Origin: Streptomyces sp. NBC_00239
Lineage (GTDB): Bacteria; Actinomycetota; Actinomycetes; Streptomycetales; Streptomycetaceae
DNA length: 64,000 bases
NCBI RefSeq assembly: GCF_036194065.1
Contig: NZ_CP108095.1
Location: forward strand, 8,447,477-8,511,476
Reading direction: 5' to 3'
Part shown: piece by piece, positions 52,551 to 62,446 of the stretch
Layout: each line of letters starts with the position of its first letter
Numbering within the stretch: position 1 is the first letter of the stretch
The notes under the pieces: generated by a model
What the model was told of the DNA's origin: nothing
Seen by the model: the letters and a program-made list of their open reading frames with translations, nothing else
Database searches by the model: none
Made by a program: the position numbers and the translations under genes

Positions 52551-54102
52551 GTGAACACGAACCCGTACGTGCATCCGAGCCAGGTACCTGCCGCGGCGGC
52601 GCGCAGGCCCCTGCTGCGCCGACTTCGCACCCGTCTCGTCCTGGCCGCCGCCGCGTCCACCCTGGTCACCGGGCTGGCCCTGCCGGGTACGGCGGTCGCC
52701 CGCACCCCCGCCGATGCGATCGTCGCCGGTGCCTCCGTATCGCCGGTCAGGTGGGGCCCCTGCCAGGCCGAACCGCCTTTCCCCGAGCCCAGCCCGCGCG
52801 CCGAGTGCGCGACGGTGGAGGTGCCGGTGGACTGGTCGGAGCCGAACGGCCCGAAGACCCGGCTCTCCGTCGCCCGCCACCGGGCCACCGACCCCGCGCG
52901 CAGGATCGGCGTCCTGATGTCGAATCCGGGCGGCCCGGGTGCCTCGGGCGTCGACGACGTGTTGTACGCCGACGACCCGGTGAGCGGCTACACGCCGGAC
53001 CTGCTCCAGCGCTTCGACATGGTCGGTTTCGACCCGCGCGGCATCGGCCGCAGCCGCAACGCCGTCTGCGACGAGACCCTCCTGGAGAGGATCCCGGCCC
53101 GCCCGGGCACCGCGGCGCAGTTCGAACGGATGCGGACCCTCAACGGGCTGCTGGCAGCCAGCTGCCTCCGCAGGACGGGGCCGCTCGCCGCCCACATGGA
53201 CGGGGAGAGCGTGGCCCGTGACATGGACGCGATACGCGCCGCTCGGCGAGCGCCGGATCAGCTTCATCGGGCACTCGTACGGTACCTTCCTCGGCGAACG
53301 GTACGCCCGCCTGTTCCCCGGCAGGCTCCGCGCGCTGGCCCTGGACAGCGCCATGGATCCCGCACGGCCGGATGCGGAGCGCTACCTCACCGACGGCGCC
53401 GTCACCGTCGAGACGACCCTGAAACGGTTCGCGGCCTGGTGCGAGAAGGACACGTCCTGTGTCCTCAACGGCAAGGACGCGCTCGTCGTCACCGACGAGC
53501 TGTTCGCCCGCGCCGACGCGGGCGGGCTCCGCGACCCGGGCCCGAACGGCCCGACCCGCACCAGGATCAGCGCCGACCAGATGTCCGCCGTCCTGACCTT
53601 CAGTCTCGACGAAACCGCATGGCCGCGCACCGCGCGGCAGCTCGAGGCCCTGCGCTCCGGCAAGGGCAAGGTGTTCTGGACGCCCTTGGGAGCGGAGCTG
53701 GCGGCGCGCCTCGTGCTGTGCCGGGACTACGACTTCCGGATCCGCGACCACGCCCAGTACCCGGCCATCCGCAAGCGGGTCGCCAAGGCGGTCCCGCACG
53801 TGCGCGCCAACTCCCAGTCGCTGGACTTCGTACTCGCCTGCCAGGGCTGGACGATGCCGCCCAAGCCCCGCCCGGCCCGGGCCAAGGGCCCCCTCCCGCC
53901 GGTCCTGGTGGTCAACGCGACGCTGGACCGCGCGACTCCGCTGCCCGGCGCGCGCCGCATGGCGCGGTCCTTCCCCGAAGCCACCCTCTTCAGCATGGAC
54001 GTCGTGGGCCACTGGCTGTACCGCAGGGGCGGAACGGCCGAGGCGATGCGCGTGATCGACACCTACCTCACCCACCCGCGGCCCGCCCCGCGTACGAACT
54101 GA
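52551..54102 (+). pseudogene. Secreted alpha/beta hydrolase (tripeptidyl aminopeptidase-like), one frameshift
   Basis: GTG 52551 opens a signal peptide (RTRLVLAAAASTLVTGLALP). The first frame covers CATVEVPVDWSEPNGPKTRL, MSNPGGPGASGVDD (oxyanion NPGGPG) and MVGFDPRGIGRS. At about 53240 the frame shifts by one and continues ERRISFIGHSYGTFLGERYA, with the catalytic Ser in GHSYG. A TAP-like C-terminal domain follows (PPVLVVNATLDRATPLPGAR, Asp; DVVGHWLY, His) to 54102. The second part alone (53218-54102) could be mistaken for an intact gene. It is otherwise complete, at about 515 residues. Family members remove N-terminal tripeptides outside the cell. Confidence 0.75.
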
Positions 54103-54121
54103 CCCCGGCCGGCTCGTGATG

Positions 54122-54754
54122 TCAGGAGGAACGCCGTACGTGGCGGGCCAGCCACGTCAGCAGGGCGTCCAGGTCGGCGGTGGTGGAGAGGACCCGGTCG
54201 ACGGCCTCGGGGGTGTGCAGCCATGCCTCGCAGCCGAGGGCGCGGGCGGCGATGAGGGAGCGGTGGCGCAGCAGGTCCGCACGGGGGTGGTCCGTCGGAT
54301 AGCCGCGCGGGGGGCGCTTCATCACGTCCCCTGAGATGTCGTAGCCCTTCTTCCGCAGGTCCTCGACGATGGCGAGCAGTGAGGGTCCGCTCTCCGCGGA
54401 AGCCACGGCTCTGCGGAAACCGTCCACCTGGCCGGGGTCGGGGTACCACCAGGCGCCCTGGATCCGCAGCCCATCCAGGGAGAAGCGGAGGCTGATCTCG
54501 ACCTTGCGGTCGATGCGGATGACCGCGCTCTGGTTCTGCCACCACCAGGAGCCGGTGCGGTAGTGCCAGACGGAGAAGTCCTCGTAGCGGGGGTCGGCGG
54601 CCGCGACCTCGTCGAGCAGGGCGATCATCGGCTGCCGGACCAGGCGTTCGCGGTCCGCGCGGCAGCGTTCGCGGGTCGCGTGGGCCGGTTCGCCCTGAAG
54701 CTCCCACAACACGTCCATGGCCTGCCCAGGCCAACCGGTGAACTGTCCGTGCAT
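54122..54754 (-). CDS. DUF2461 family protein
   Basis: This 210-residue soluble protein starts at ATG 54754 (MHGQFTGWPGQAMDVLWELQ). It has the DUF2461 pattern: FTGWP near the start, RLVRQPMIALLDEV, WHYRTGSWWWQNQSAVIRID, and RFSLDGLRIQGAWWYPDPGQ. The function of the family is unknown. No ribosome site is present, but a TACACT hexamer lies seven bases before the ATG, which fits a -10 box of a leaderless transcript. Confidence 0.8.
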   Translation of the reverse strand: MHGQFTGWPGQAMDVLWELQGEPAHATRERCRADRERLVRQPMIALLDEVAAADPRYEDFSVWHYRTGSWWWQNQSAVIRIDRKVEISLRFSLDGLRIQGAWWYPDPGQVDGFRRAVASAESGPSLLAIVEDLRKKGYDISGDVMKRPPRGYPTDHPRADLLRHRSLIAARALGCEAWLHTPEAVDRVLSTTADLDALLTWLARHVRRSS

Positions 54755-54839
54755 GCGGCAAGTGTAGTGCTGCGGTCGGACAGTCCCACCGGGTCGCGGC
54801 GCCCGGCCCGGCGCCCCGCCGTGTTGCGGCCCGTGCGTC

Positions 54840-55020
54840 CCGAGCCGTCGGCTGCGGTCTCCCGGAAGGCCGCCACGAAGGACGGGGACCGGCAGTTCCA
54901 TCCGGTCGATGTGGGCGAGCAGTTCGAGGCCCGGACCGTCCCCGACCGCGCCCCGGACCAGCAGCGCCAGTACGTCCCGCGAGACGGACGCGGCCGTGCC
55001 GAAGGCGAGCAGCGTCATCG
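54840..55020 (-). pseudogene. Coding-like fragment with its own start
   Basis: ATG 55020, five bases after GGGAGG, opens MTLLAFGTAASVSRDVLALL then GAVGDGPGLELLAHIDRMEL and PVPVLRGGLPG, with strong third-position GC bias. After about 60 codons the character is lost. The same frame stays open into the DUF2461 gene, but the bridging stretch (GGAPGRAPRPGGTVRPQHYT) looks non-coding. It is probably the start of a truncated gene. Confidence 0.35.
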
Positions 55021-55277
55021 CCGCCTCCCAGCTGCGGGGCGACGGCAAGGCGCCGCCACCGGCCGGTTCTCGCCGTACGGGTACCGGTCCCACCCACGCA
55101 CGCGCGCACCCCCGCACGAGCGGCGACGGACCGCGCGGCGGGTGCCTCAGGCCGGCGCCTCCGGCGGTCATAACGCGGATCTTATGCACGCAGGTATGCC
55201 CACCAGTCGCCATGTACACGCCCATACTCGGCGGCGGTGAACCCCACACCCGCCTCCCCCCACGAACGGAGTGAACG

Positions 55278-58200
55278 TTGAAGCCCACCAGATGGACGGC
55301 GGTCGCGACGGCGATGGCGCTGTCCGCGAGCCTCGTCGGCGCCATCGCCGGAACGGCGTCGGCGACACCGTCGGCACCCTCGGCGGCGGCCCAGAAGGGC
55401 AGCCCCGCGGCCCGCGCCGTCGCCGCCGCGGACCTGGCAGTCGACAGCGGCCTCGACGCGCTGGTCAACTCGGCCCAGGAGCAGTACGACCGACGTCTCG
55501 TCACCCCTTGGGTGAAGGACCTCTACTCGGTGTCGTACGAGCGCAGCTACCGCGGCCTGCCGGTCGTCGGCGGTGACGCCGTGGTCCTCGCCGATGGCTC
55601 CGGGAGGATCCGCGCCCTCCAGTCCGCCTCCTCCGTGCGCATCGACGTGGCGACCCAGCCGTCGGTCACCGCGAAGAAGGCCGAGACGGCCTCGCGGAAG
55701 AAGCTGGCCTCGGTCGACAAGGTCGAGAGCAGCCGGCTGGTGGTCCGCCTCAAGGGCGACAAGCCGGTGCTGGCCTGGGAGACCGTGCTGCGAGGCCGTA
55801 CCAAGAGCGCGCCCAGCAAGCTGCACGTCTTCGTCGACGCCCGCACCGGTCGCGTCGTCGACAGTTACGACGACGTGGTCGCGGGCACCGGCAACAGCAA
55901 GTGGAACGGGCCCGGCCCGCTCACCATCGACACCACCGCCTCGGGTTCCACGTACTCCCTCCGCGACCCGGTCCGCACCGGCCTGAGCTGTGCCGACTAC
56001 AGCACCAACACGGTCTTCTCGAAGTCCTCCGACTCCTGGGGCACCGGCAACCCCACGAGCAAGGAGACCGGCTGCGTCGACCTGATGTTCGCCGCACAGA
56101 AGCAGTGGGACATGCTCAGCCAGTGGCTGGGCCGCAACGGCGTCAACGGCAACGGCCGCAGCTTCCCCGCCAAGGTCGGACTCGGCGAGCTCAACGCCTA
56201 CTGGGACGGCAGCTCGGTGACCATCGGGCGCAACAGCGCCAACGAGTGGATAGCCGGCACGGACGTGGTGGCCCACGAGTACGGGCACGCCATCGACTCC
56301 AACACTCCCGGAGGCACCAGCGGTCAGGAGGCCGGGCTCGGCGAGGGCACCGGTGACATCTTCGGCGCGCTGACCGAGGCGTACATCAACCAGCCCGCCC
56401 CCTACGACGTCCCCGACTACCTGGTGGGCGAGGTCATCAACCTCCAGGGGCGGGGCCCGATCCGCAACATGTACAACCCGCCGGCCGTCAACAACGACCC
56501 GGCCTGCTACAGCTCGTCGATCCCCGGCACCGAGGTGCACGCCGCCGCGGGCCCGCTGAACCACTGGTTCTACCTGCTGTCCGAAGGCACCAACCCCGGC
56601 GGCGGCAAGCCCAGCAGCAGCACCTGCAACCAGAGCACCCTGACCGGGGTGGGGATACAGACCGCCGGCAAGATCTTCTACGGCGGCATGCTGCTCAAGA
56701 CCAGCAGCATGAGCTACAAGAAGTACCGCACGGCGACGCTCAGCTCCTCCAAGACGCTCGACACGACCTGCGGCCTCTTCAACAAGACGAAGGCGGCCTG
56801 GGACGCGATCAGCGTGCCCGCCCAGGCGGCGGACCCGACCTGCACCCCGAGCGGTCAGAACAACGACTTCTCGATGTCGCTCAACCCCTCGTCCGGCACC
56901 ATCCAGCAGGGCGGTTCGGTGACCACCACCGTCGGCACCGCCGTCACGACCGGCACCGCGCAGTCGGTGGCCCTGACCGCCACCGGCCTGCCCGCCGGGG
57001 TCAGCGCCTCCTTCAACCCCGCCACCGTCCAGGCCGGCCAGTCCTCCGTGCTGACCCTGACCGCCACCTCCAACGCTGCGCCCGGCACCTCCACAGTCGT
57101 CGTCAAGGGCCAGGGCACCACGCTGTCGCACACCACCGACTACACCCTCAACGTCGGCGGAACCCAGCCCGGCAACGACCCGCCGGACATCAACGTCGCC
57201 AATGTGCAGGCGCACCTGACCCAGTTCAACACCATCGCGAGCCAGAACGGCGGCCACCGCCGTGCGGGCAGCGCCGGCTACACCCAGTCGCTGGCCTACG
57301 TGAAGGGCAAGCTGCAGGCCGCCGGATTCACGGTGACCGAGCAGAACTGCACCTCCTGCACCTACCCGTCGAACAACCTGATCGCCGACTGGCCGGGCGG
57401 CCCCGACGACCAGGTCGTCATGTTCGGCGCACACCTGGACGGCGTCTCTGCGGGCCCCGGCATCAACGACAACGGCTCGGGCTCCGCCGCACTCCTGGAG
57501 AACGCCCTCGTCCTCGCCCAGAAGAACCCGACGATGACCAAGCACGTCCGGTTCGCCTGGTGGACCGACGAGGAGCAGGGCCTCAACGGCTCCGCCTTCT
57601 ACGTCAACCGGCTCACCACCGCCCAGCGCGCGACCATCAAGGCCTACTACAACTTCGACATGGTCGGCTCCACCAACGGCGGCTACTTCATCAACAATGT
57701 CAACTCCGCCGCCGCCGCACCCCTCAAGGCGTACTGGACCTCCCTGAACCTGGCGCCCGAGGAGAACACCGAGGGCCAGGGCCGCAGCGACGACTACTCC
57801 TTCCAGCAGGGCGGCATCCCGACCTCCGGGTACGCGGCCGGCGCGAGCGCCCGCAAGACCTCGGCGCAGGCCCAGAAGTGGGGCGGCTCCGCCAACACCG
57901 CGTACGACTCCTGCTACCACAGCGCCTGTGACACGACCAGCAACATCAACGCGACGGTCCTGAACCGCAGCGCCGACGGTGTCGCCTACACCGTCTGGAA
58001 GCAGGCCGTCGGCGGCACCACCCCGGCCCAGGACTTCTCCATCGGCGTGAGCCCGTCCGCGGGCAGCACGGCCCCCGGCGGGTCCGTCTCGGCGACGGTG
58101 AACACCACCACCGTGAGCGGCGCCGCCCAGACCGTGGGCCTGGCCGTCTCCGGCGCACCGGCCGGCGTGACCGCCACGCTCAACCCGACGTCCGTCCAGT

Positions 58201-58787
58201 CCGGCAACTCCTCGGCCCTGTCCGTCCAGGTCGGCGCGAGCACCACGCCCGGCACCTACACCCTGACGGTCACCGGCTCGGGCACCGTCAGCCACACCAC
58301 CACCTACACGCTGACCGTCACGGGCGGCGGCTCCTGCAGCCCGCGCCAGCTCGTGGTCAACGGCGGCTTCGAGAACGGCACCAGCCCCTGGAGCGCGAGC
58401 ACGGGCGTGATCACCAACGACTCGCGGCAGGCGGCGCACGGCGGCAGTTACAAGGTGTGGCTGGGCGGCACGGGCGGCACTTCCAACGAGCGCGCCGGGC
58501 AGTCCGTTTCCATCCCCACGGGCTGCTCCTCGTACCGGCTCTCGTTCTTCATCCACATCGACACGAACGAGACCGAGAACATCGCCTACGACACGGCCAC
58601 GGTCAAGGTGGGCGGCCGGCAGCTGGCGTCCTACTCCAACCTGGACGCGGCCGCCGGCTACGTGGAGAAGTCCTACGACCTCTCGTCCTTCGCCGGGCAG
58701 ACCGTCACCCTCGACTTCGCGTCGGTGGAGGACCAGTCCCTGCAGACCTCGTTCGTCCTGGACGACGTCTCGATCCAGGTGAGCTGA
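55278..58787 (+). CDS. Secreted double metallopeptidase: M4 thermolysin-like plus M28 aminopeptidase
   Basis: This 1169-residue exported protein starts at TTG 55278, seven bases after GGAG. A signal peptide (residues 1-29, cleavage near TASA) is followed by FTP/PepSY propeptide regions (about 45-200). The M4 domain (about 205-525) has HEYGH (His333, Glu334, His337) and the third ligand Glu in GLGEGTGD near 357. An Ig-like domain (about 535-625) comes next, then an M28 domain (about 640-910) with [39 protein letters not shown] and CYHSACD, the two-zinc set. A second Ig-like domain (about 920-1010) and a C-terminal jelly-roll (1012-1169, [13 protein letters not shown]) finish it. Having endopeptidase and aminopeptidase in one chain is unusual. 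Confidence 0.92.
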   Translation: MKPTRWTAVATAMALSASLVGAIAGTASATPSAPSAAAQKGSPAARAVAAADLAVDSGLDALVNSAQEQYDRRLVTPWVKDLYSVSYERSYRGLPVVGGDAVVLADGSGRIRALQSASSVRIDVATQPSVTAKKAETASRKKLASVDKVESSRLVVRLKGDKPVLAWETVLRGRTKSAPSKLHVFVDARTGRVVDSYDDVVAGTGNSKWNGPGPLTIDTTASGSTYSLRDPVRTGLSCADYSTNTVFSKSSDSWGTGNPTSKETGCVDLMFAAQKQWDMLSQWLGRNGVNGNGRSFPAKVGLGELNAYWDGSSVTIGRNSANEWIAGTDVVAHEYGHAIDSNTPGGTSGQEAGLGEGTGDIFGALTEAYINQPAPYDVPDYLVGEVINLQGRGPIRNMYNPPAVNNDPACYSSSIPGTEVHAAAGPLNHWFYLLSEGTNPGGGKPSSSTCNQSTLTGVGIQTAGKIFYGGMLLKTSSMSYKKYRTATLSSSKTLDTTCGLFNKTKAAWDAISVPAQAADPTCTPSGQNNDFSMSLNPSSGTIQQGGSVTTTVGTAVTTGTAQSVALTATGLPAGVSASFNPATVQAGQSSVLTLTATSNAAPGTSTVVVKGQGTTLSHTTDYTLNVGGTQPGNDPPDINVANVQAHLTQFNTIASQNGGHRRAGSAGYTQSLAYVKGKLQAAGFTVTEQNCTSCTYPSNNLIADWPGGPDDQVVMFGAHLDGVSAGPGINDNGSGSAALLENALVLAQKNPTMTKHVRFAWWTDEEQGLNGSAFYVNRLTTAQRATIKAYYNFDMVGSTNGGYFINNVNSAAAAPLKAYWTSLNLAPEENTEGQGRSDDYSFQQGGIPTSGYAAGASARKTSAQAQKWGGSANTAYDSCYHSACDTTSNINATVLNRSADGVAYTVWKQAVGGTTPAQDFSIGVSPSAGSTAPGGSVSATVNTTTVSGAAQTVGLAVSGAPAGVTATLNPTSVQSGNSSALSVQVGASTTPGTYTLTVTGSGTVSHTTTYTLTVTGGGSCSPRQLVVNGGFENGTSPWSASTGVITNDSRQAAHGGSYKVWLGGTGGTSNERAGQSVSIPTGCSSYRLSFFIHIDTNETENIAYDTATVKVGGRQLASYSNLDAAAGYVEKSYDLSSFAGQTVTLDFASVEDQSLQTSFVLDDVSIQVS

Positions 58788-58949
58788 CCTCCGGCACCCA
58801 GCCGAACCGGTGAACCGGCCCGGCCCCCGACCCCCGGGCGGCCGGGCTTCCGGCGTCCCTCATGCGGCGTGGTGCGGGAGACGGGGCCGGCCGGGCGCGC
58901 CGCCGCCCGGCGGCGCCCACACGGGGGGCCCGGCTCCGCGGTGTGCGGG

Positions 58950-59248
58950 GCCGGGCCCTCACCCATCGTCAGGCCCGACTCGACGCCTTCCGGGGTGCTG
59001 TCGTCCGGGTCGGGGTCGCGGTCGCGGGCGATCTTCTCGCCGGTGGCGGTGTCGAAGAGCCCGTGGCCGTCGACGGAGACCACCATCACCAGGTCGCGGC
59101 CGTCGTCGGGAGCGAGAGCGAAGCCGATGCCGAGCAGGCCCCCGATGGGGATGAGCCCGTTCGGGATCGGGTACCACGGGACGGGCGGCGCAACGACAGG
59201 GACGGACAGAAACTGCTCTCGCAGCCTCTGCTGGTAGTCAGAGATCAA
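58950..59248 (-). pseudogene. Truncated conserved hypothetical gene
   Basis: TTG 59248 (AGAAGGA upstream) opens LISDYQQRLREQFLSVPVVA then PNGLIPIGGLLGIGFALAPD and DDGRDLVMVVSVDGHGLFDT. This looks like the N-terminal 100 residues of a Streptomyces hypothetical protein (ATGEKIARDRDPDPDD). After that the frame continues to 58673, antisense to the metallopeptidase, as low-quality Arg/Pro/Gly sequence. I take the real part as truncated at about 58950. Confidence 0.45.
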
Positions 59249-59440
59249 AGTTCCTTCTCGCCTCGGCTGGATGTCGACCGCCCCAAGGCGATGACGCGCA
59301 TCGTGCCAGGCTCGCACAAGCCTTCGCATTCGACGGGCCAACTGAAGCTGCGCCATGGAGGGGAGTCCGGCTACCGCGGATACTTCCGTGAGGAGTACGA
59401 TGCCGATCCGACCACCTTCACCCTCGGGAACGGCACGTGG

Positions 59441-60250
59441 TCAGTCCCATTCGGATGGCGGCTGGTCGACGCGGCCCCCCTTGTGCGGCGTGTGGACGTA
59501 GCCCCGCGCGCCGTGGGGCAGCGAGGCGACACAGGCAGAGGAGCAGGCGTTCACCAGCAGGGGCAATACGTCTGTGGCCACGCGCAGTGAGATCCACCTC
59601 TGTTGGAGCCCATCCTGTTCGATCGGGCGGTCGCAGACGCTGCATCTGCGGATGATTGTGGTGCCCCGGCGTCTGGGATCGAGGTCTTCCAGGGCGAGTT
59701 CCGTGACCCGGTCCAGGTCAGGCTGCAGGCGGGGGAATGACGGTCGCAGCTTGTAGTTGACGAACAGCGCGCGTGTACTCACCGTGCTTCGCGACAGCTT
59801 CGGGCATCGGGTGAGTTCGTACGGAAACCAGTGCAGCCGGTAAGAGGTGTAGGGAGTGAACTCCTCCAGGCTGGTCATGGCACCGATCTCGGGCGGTATC
59901 CGGACCAGGTTGCTGCCGCAGAGCACGAGATGCTTGACCATGGTCAGCCGCGCGATGCTCGGCGGCAGGGTGACGATCTGCCGCCGCTCCTCCGGGTTGA
60001 GCCCCACGAGAGGGCGGAACTCCTCGCGCCCGTCGGCAGCAGCCTCGTCAATCAGCTCCAGCAGACGCAGCCAGCCCGGAGCGGACACATCCTGGCGCTC
60101 GGTGTGAAATCCGACCCGGGCTCGCGGACGCGGCCTGGACTGCTCGACACACAGGCAAGCATCCTGGCGAATTCCGCGCCGCTCCGGGGCCGGTTCCGAC
60201 GTATCACCCCAGCGGTTGACGTAGGGCTGCGGCTCTCTCTCACTCGTCAT
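59441..60250 (-). CDS. Leucine-rich-repeat protein with C-terminal zinc-binding motif
   Basis: This 269-residue cytosolic protein starts at ATG 60250. The middle (about residues 90-160) has leucine-rich-repeat units: IVTLPPSIARLTMVKHLVLC, GSNLVRIPPEIGAMTSLEEF and LHWFPYELTRCPKL. A C-terminal region holds RRCSVCDRPIEQDGLQQRW, whose CxxC suggests metal binding, and a further Cys pair (ACSSAC). Similar LRR proteins occur scattered in bacteria with unknown function; they may mediate protein binding. The start is not supported by a strong ribosome site. Confidence 0.7.
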   Translation of the reverse strand: MTSEREPQPYVNRWGDTSEPAPERRGIRQDACLCVEQSRPRPRARVGFHTERQDVSAPGWLRLLELIDEAAADGREEFRPLVGLNPEERRQIVTLPPSIARLTMVKHLVLCGSNLVRIPPEIGAMTSLEEFTPYTSYRLHWFPYELTRCPKLSRSTVSTRALFVNYKLRPSFPRLQPDLDRVTELALEDLDPRRRGTTIIRRCSVCDRPIEQDGLQQRWISLRVATDVLPLLVNACSSACVASLPHGARGYVHTPHKGGRVDQPPSEWD

Positions 60251-60403
60251 GGCGCCAACATATGAGGGTGCCTCAGCCGCCCACCATCACAAGATCAGCG
60301 ACAGAGCCGACGAGAACGAGCCAGTCCCGTGCCCCGGTCCGCCCGTACGACGTGCCTGCCCGGATGGGTGGTGATCACGCCCGGGTCCGGGAAGACAACG
60401 CTC

Positions 60404-60640
60404 ATGAGACGCGAAGACTGGTTCGGGATGGCGGCCCTTTCGCTGCCCTGCCTGCCCGTACTCCTGCTCATCGTGGCCTTCGCCCTGCCGGGGGCCGCCG
60501 CGACACCGCGGAAACGCGCCCTGCGCCTCCTCGGGGCGCTCGCGATGACCGTCGCCCTGGGCGTGGCCCTCGTCCTGCTCGCGAAGGCCGCCGGTGACTG
60601 CCTACGCGACCCCATCTGCGAAGGGCCCTCCGGCCCCTGA
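60404..60640 (+). CDS. Small two-helix membrane protein
   Basis: This 78-residue protein starts at ATG 60404 (MRREDWFGMAALSLPCLPVL). It has two membrane helices (about residues 8-28 and 42-60, LLGALAMTVALGVALVLLAK) with a short basic loop TPRKRALR between them, and a tail with two Cys (DCLRDPICEGPSGP). Function unknown. The frame is open to 60329, but the upstream part is weak. Confidence 0.55.
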   Translation: MRREDWFGMAALSLPCLPVLLLIVAFALPGAAATPRKRALRLLGALAMTVALGVALVLLAKAAGDCLRDPICEGPSGP

Positions 60641-60934
60641 GGGAGCGGGGCCGCCCGGCGGCCGCCCGGCGGCCGACCGTGGGTGGTGTTGGGGGAGTTG
60701 CGGGGCGCGGGCCGGTGCCCAGGGCGCGACGTTCGGTCATGCGTCTAGTCTCCAGGCCCTGCTACATCCTTTCCGACCCCCCAGGACTAGAGGCCCGCGG
60801 TCGGGGAGCTGCCTGTCCTCGCCGTTGCAGCTGTAGCCCCACTCTCAGCCCAGGGTTGATCCAGTTCTGTAGCGTGTGTACGACGCGGCGTAGTTGGCGC
60901 CGGGGCGAGTCAAGACACCTGGGAGGGAACCCGC
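60641..60934. other. Upstream region of the fatty-acid-binding-like gene
   Basis: This 294-bp gap has no gene. TTGATC at about 60856 with TGTACG some 17 bases later could be a promoter, and GGGAGGGA sits just before the next start. Confidence 0.35.
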
Positions 60935-61327
60935 ATGGCGATCGAGGGCACGTGGGAGATGATCAGCAGTGACAACTACGGCGAGTACCTGAAGGCCGCC
61001 GGCGTCGGCCTGATCCAGCGGAACGCGCTGGAGAAGTCCTCTATGACCGAGGAGCTGGCGAGCGCGGACGGCAGGTGGGAGCTGTCCGTCCGGACTCAGG
61101 TCAAGACCACCAAGGTGTCGTTCACCCTGGGGGTGGACTTCGAGACTGTGGCTGCGGACGGGCGCACCGTGACGGCGTGTTTCACCCGGGACGGGGACAC
61201 CCTGGTCGAGGTGCAGGAAATCGGTGGCGAGCGGGTCCAGGTGTTCAGGAAGTACGGCCCGAGCGAGATGACCGCCGCTTACAGCGCCAAGGGTGTGACG
61301 GCCACGCGCGTGTTCAAGCGTCTCTGA
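60935..61327 (+). CDS. Fatty-acid-binding-protein (FABP/lipocalin) homologue
   Basis: This 130-residue cytosolic protein starts at ATG 60935 after GGGAGGGA. Length and sequence follow the intracellular FABP family of animals. The start GTWEMISSDNYGEYLKAAGV matches the family signature (G.W....S.N...Y) except that Gly replaces the usual Asp/Glu. A strand pattern follows (SVRTQVKTTKVSFTLGVDFE, TVTACFTRDGDTLVEVQEIG). The end VTATRVFKRL parallels the ligand-binding C.R.Y.R strand, with Phe for Tyr. It should form a ten-strand barrel around a fatty acid or similar lipid. No lipid gene adjoins it. Such proteins are uncommon in bacteria, known mainly in actinobacteria. Confidence 0.85.
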   Translation: MAIEGTWEMISSDNYGEYLKAAGVGLIQRNALEKSSMTEELASADGRWELSVRTQVKTTKVSFTLGVDFETVAADGRTVTACFTRDGDTLVEVQEIGGERVQVFRKYGPSEMTAAYSAKGVTATRVFKRL

Positions 61328-61390
61328 CGGCCTTTCCAGGACGTCCAGGCGGTCGCTGTGGGCCAGCCGTCGGCGGTCTCGGGGGGCCGG

Positions 61391-61636
61391 TTAGGGCGCC
61401 CCGGCGGCCTCTGCTCCGGTGGCCCGGTGGTGCCTGAGCGCGGCGGCGGGCGGGGGGTTCTGGGTGTAGGGCGGGCTCTTTCTCGTGCGGGCCCACTGCT
61501 GAGAATGCCGGACCGCCCGTAGCGCCGCCAGGGATGCGTGCCAGGCCTGGAGCCCGCCCGTAGCGGGGTCGGCTACCTCGCCGTGGCGCACCTGGTCGGG
61601 GCGGGGCCTGGTCCGGTTCAGGGTGATCCGCGACAT
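61391..61636 (-). CDS. Small hypothetical protein
   Basis: This 81-residue basic, Pro- and Arg-rich frame starts at ATG 61636 (MSRITLNRTRPRPDQVRHGE) and contains QAWHASLAALRAVRHSQQWA. A relatively AT-rich stretch (ATTAAATTCTGAATCACG) lies 60 bases upstream on the coding side and could hold a promoter. No domain is known and the ribosome site is weak. It may or may not be expressed. Between 61637 and 61858 nothing else is supported. Confidence 0.35.
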   Translation of the reverse strand: MSRITLNRTRPRPDQVRHGEVADPATGGLQAWHASLAALRAVRHSQQWARTRKSPPYTQNPPPAAALRHHRATGAEAAGAP

Positions 61637-61858
61637 GGGGCGTCACTGGACACGAGCGTGACATGGACCTCAGTCCAGTTTTCATCCGCATTAAATTCTG
61701 AATCACGCGGTGGCGAAGCGGTTCTCTTCCGCAGCCGGCACGGCTTGGGGTCCCCTCAAGGAGGAGGGAGAGTGCGCAGACACGCCGGCAGGCCGCAGGC
61801 CTGGACCCTGCGGCACGGGTTGGTTGCGGCCTCCCAGGACGTCTGTCTTCAGGTGCCG

Positions 61859-62092
61859 CTAGGAGGGGGCTGAACCCACTCCCCCGGCCCGTCCCCCGGC
61901 CCGCATTTGCCACCGTGCAGACGCTTCGTTGTCTTCGGTGCGGAGGTCGTAGTGGGCGAGGATTTGGCCTTGCTTGTCTCGCAGTTCCAGCTGTGCTGGG
62001 TACTCGACTCCGTGGGGCCAGGTGACGTGGCGGGGGAGGGTGGGTTCACCGTTCTGCTCGGGGTCTGACGGTGTGTTGCTTGCCGTGGACAT
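61859..62092 (-). CDS. Small hypothetical hydrophilic protein
   Basis: This 77-residue protein starts at ATG 62092, six bases after AAAGGA. It reads MSTASNTPSDPEQNGEPTLP then RHVTWPHGVEYPAQLELRDK and GQILAHYDLRTEDNEASARW. A disordered N-terminus is followed by a small beta-rich region. A good start site and codon bias support it. I recognise no family. It is divergent from the 48-residue gene at 62447, with a GNA-loop palindrome between them. Confidence 0.6.
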   Translation of the reverse strand: MSTASNTPSDPEQNGEPTLPRHVTWPHGVEYPAQLELRDKQGQILAHYDLRTEDNEASARWQMRAGGRAGGVGSAPS

Positions 62093-62220
62093 GGCTGGTC
62101 CTTTGGTTGAGTGGTTGAGGCGTGTCCACCCTGACCTGGGATGTGGGCCGGTCTCCAGCGAGGCCCAGGGTCGTTCGCCCGTACGAGTTCCAGATGGTGC
62201 ACTCGGCCGAATGGGGAAAC

Positions 62221-62335
62221 CTTTGCTCTGCTGCCAGCCCGCCCGCAGGGCGGGCTGGTCCTGGAGGCGGAGCCGGAAGGACCTCGGGGTGGGGGAGCGG
62301 AGCGCAGGACCCCGGCCCGTAGGGCCGGCCATACA
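62221..62335. repeat. Partial copy of the GNA-loop hairpin repeat
   Basis: This copy starts with CTGCTGCCAGC and a perfect 11-bp stem with a GCA loop (CCAGCCCGCCC GCA, 62234-62258). It has the CTGGAGGCGGAGCCGGAAGG module and a GGCCC GTA GGGCC hairpin, and ends before the rest of the unit. It matches the first 110 bases of the two larger copies at 62681 and 63655. Confidence 0.75.
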
Positions 62336-62446
62336 GGCTTGATCGTTGTGCTTCTGAGGGGCTTGTAATCGCCGACTACCCGGCGGGCTTGCTGGGGAGG
62401 TTGGTCGGGGTACGAGCTGCACATCCTGGAGTAGAGGGAGAGCGTC

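Noticed and set aside
55182..58556. 1124-codon minus frame opposite the metallopeptidase
   Set aside because: Gly/Val/Arg-rich shadow with no start site or domain.
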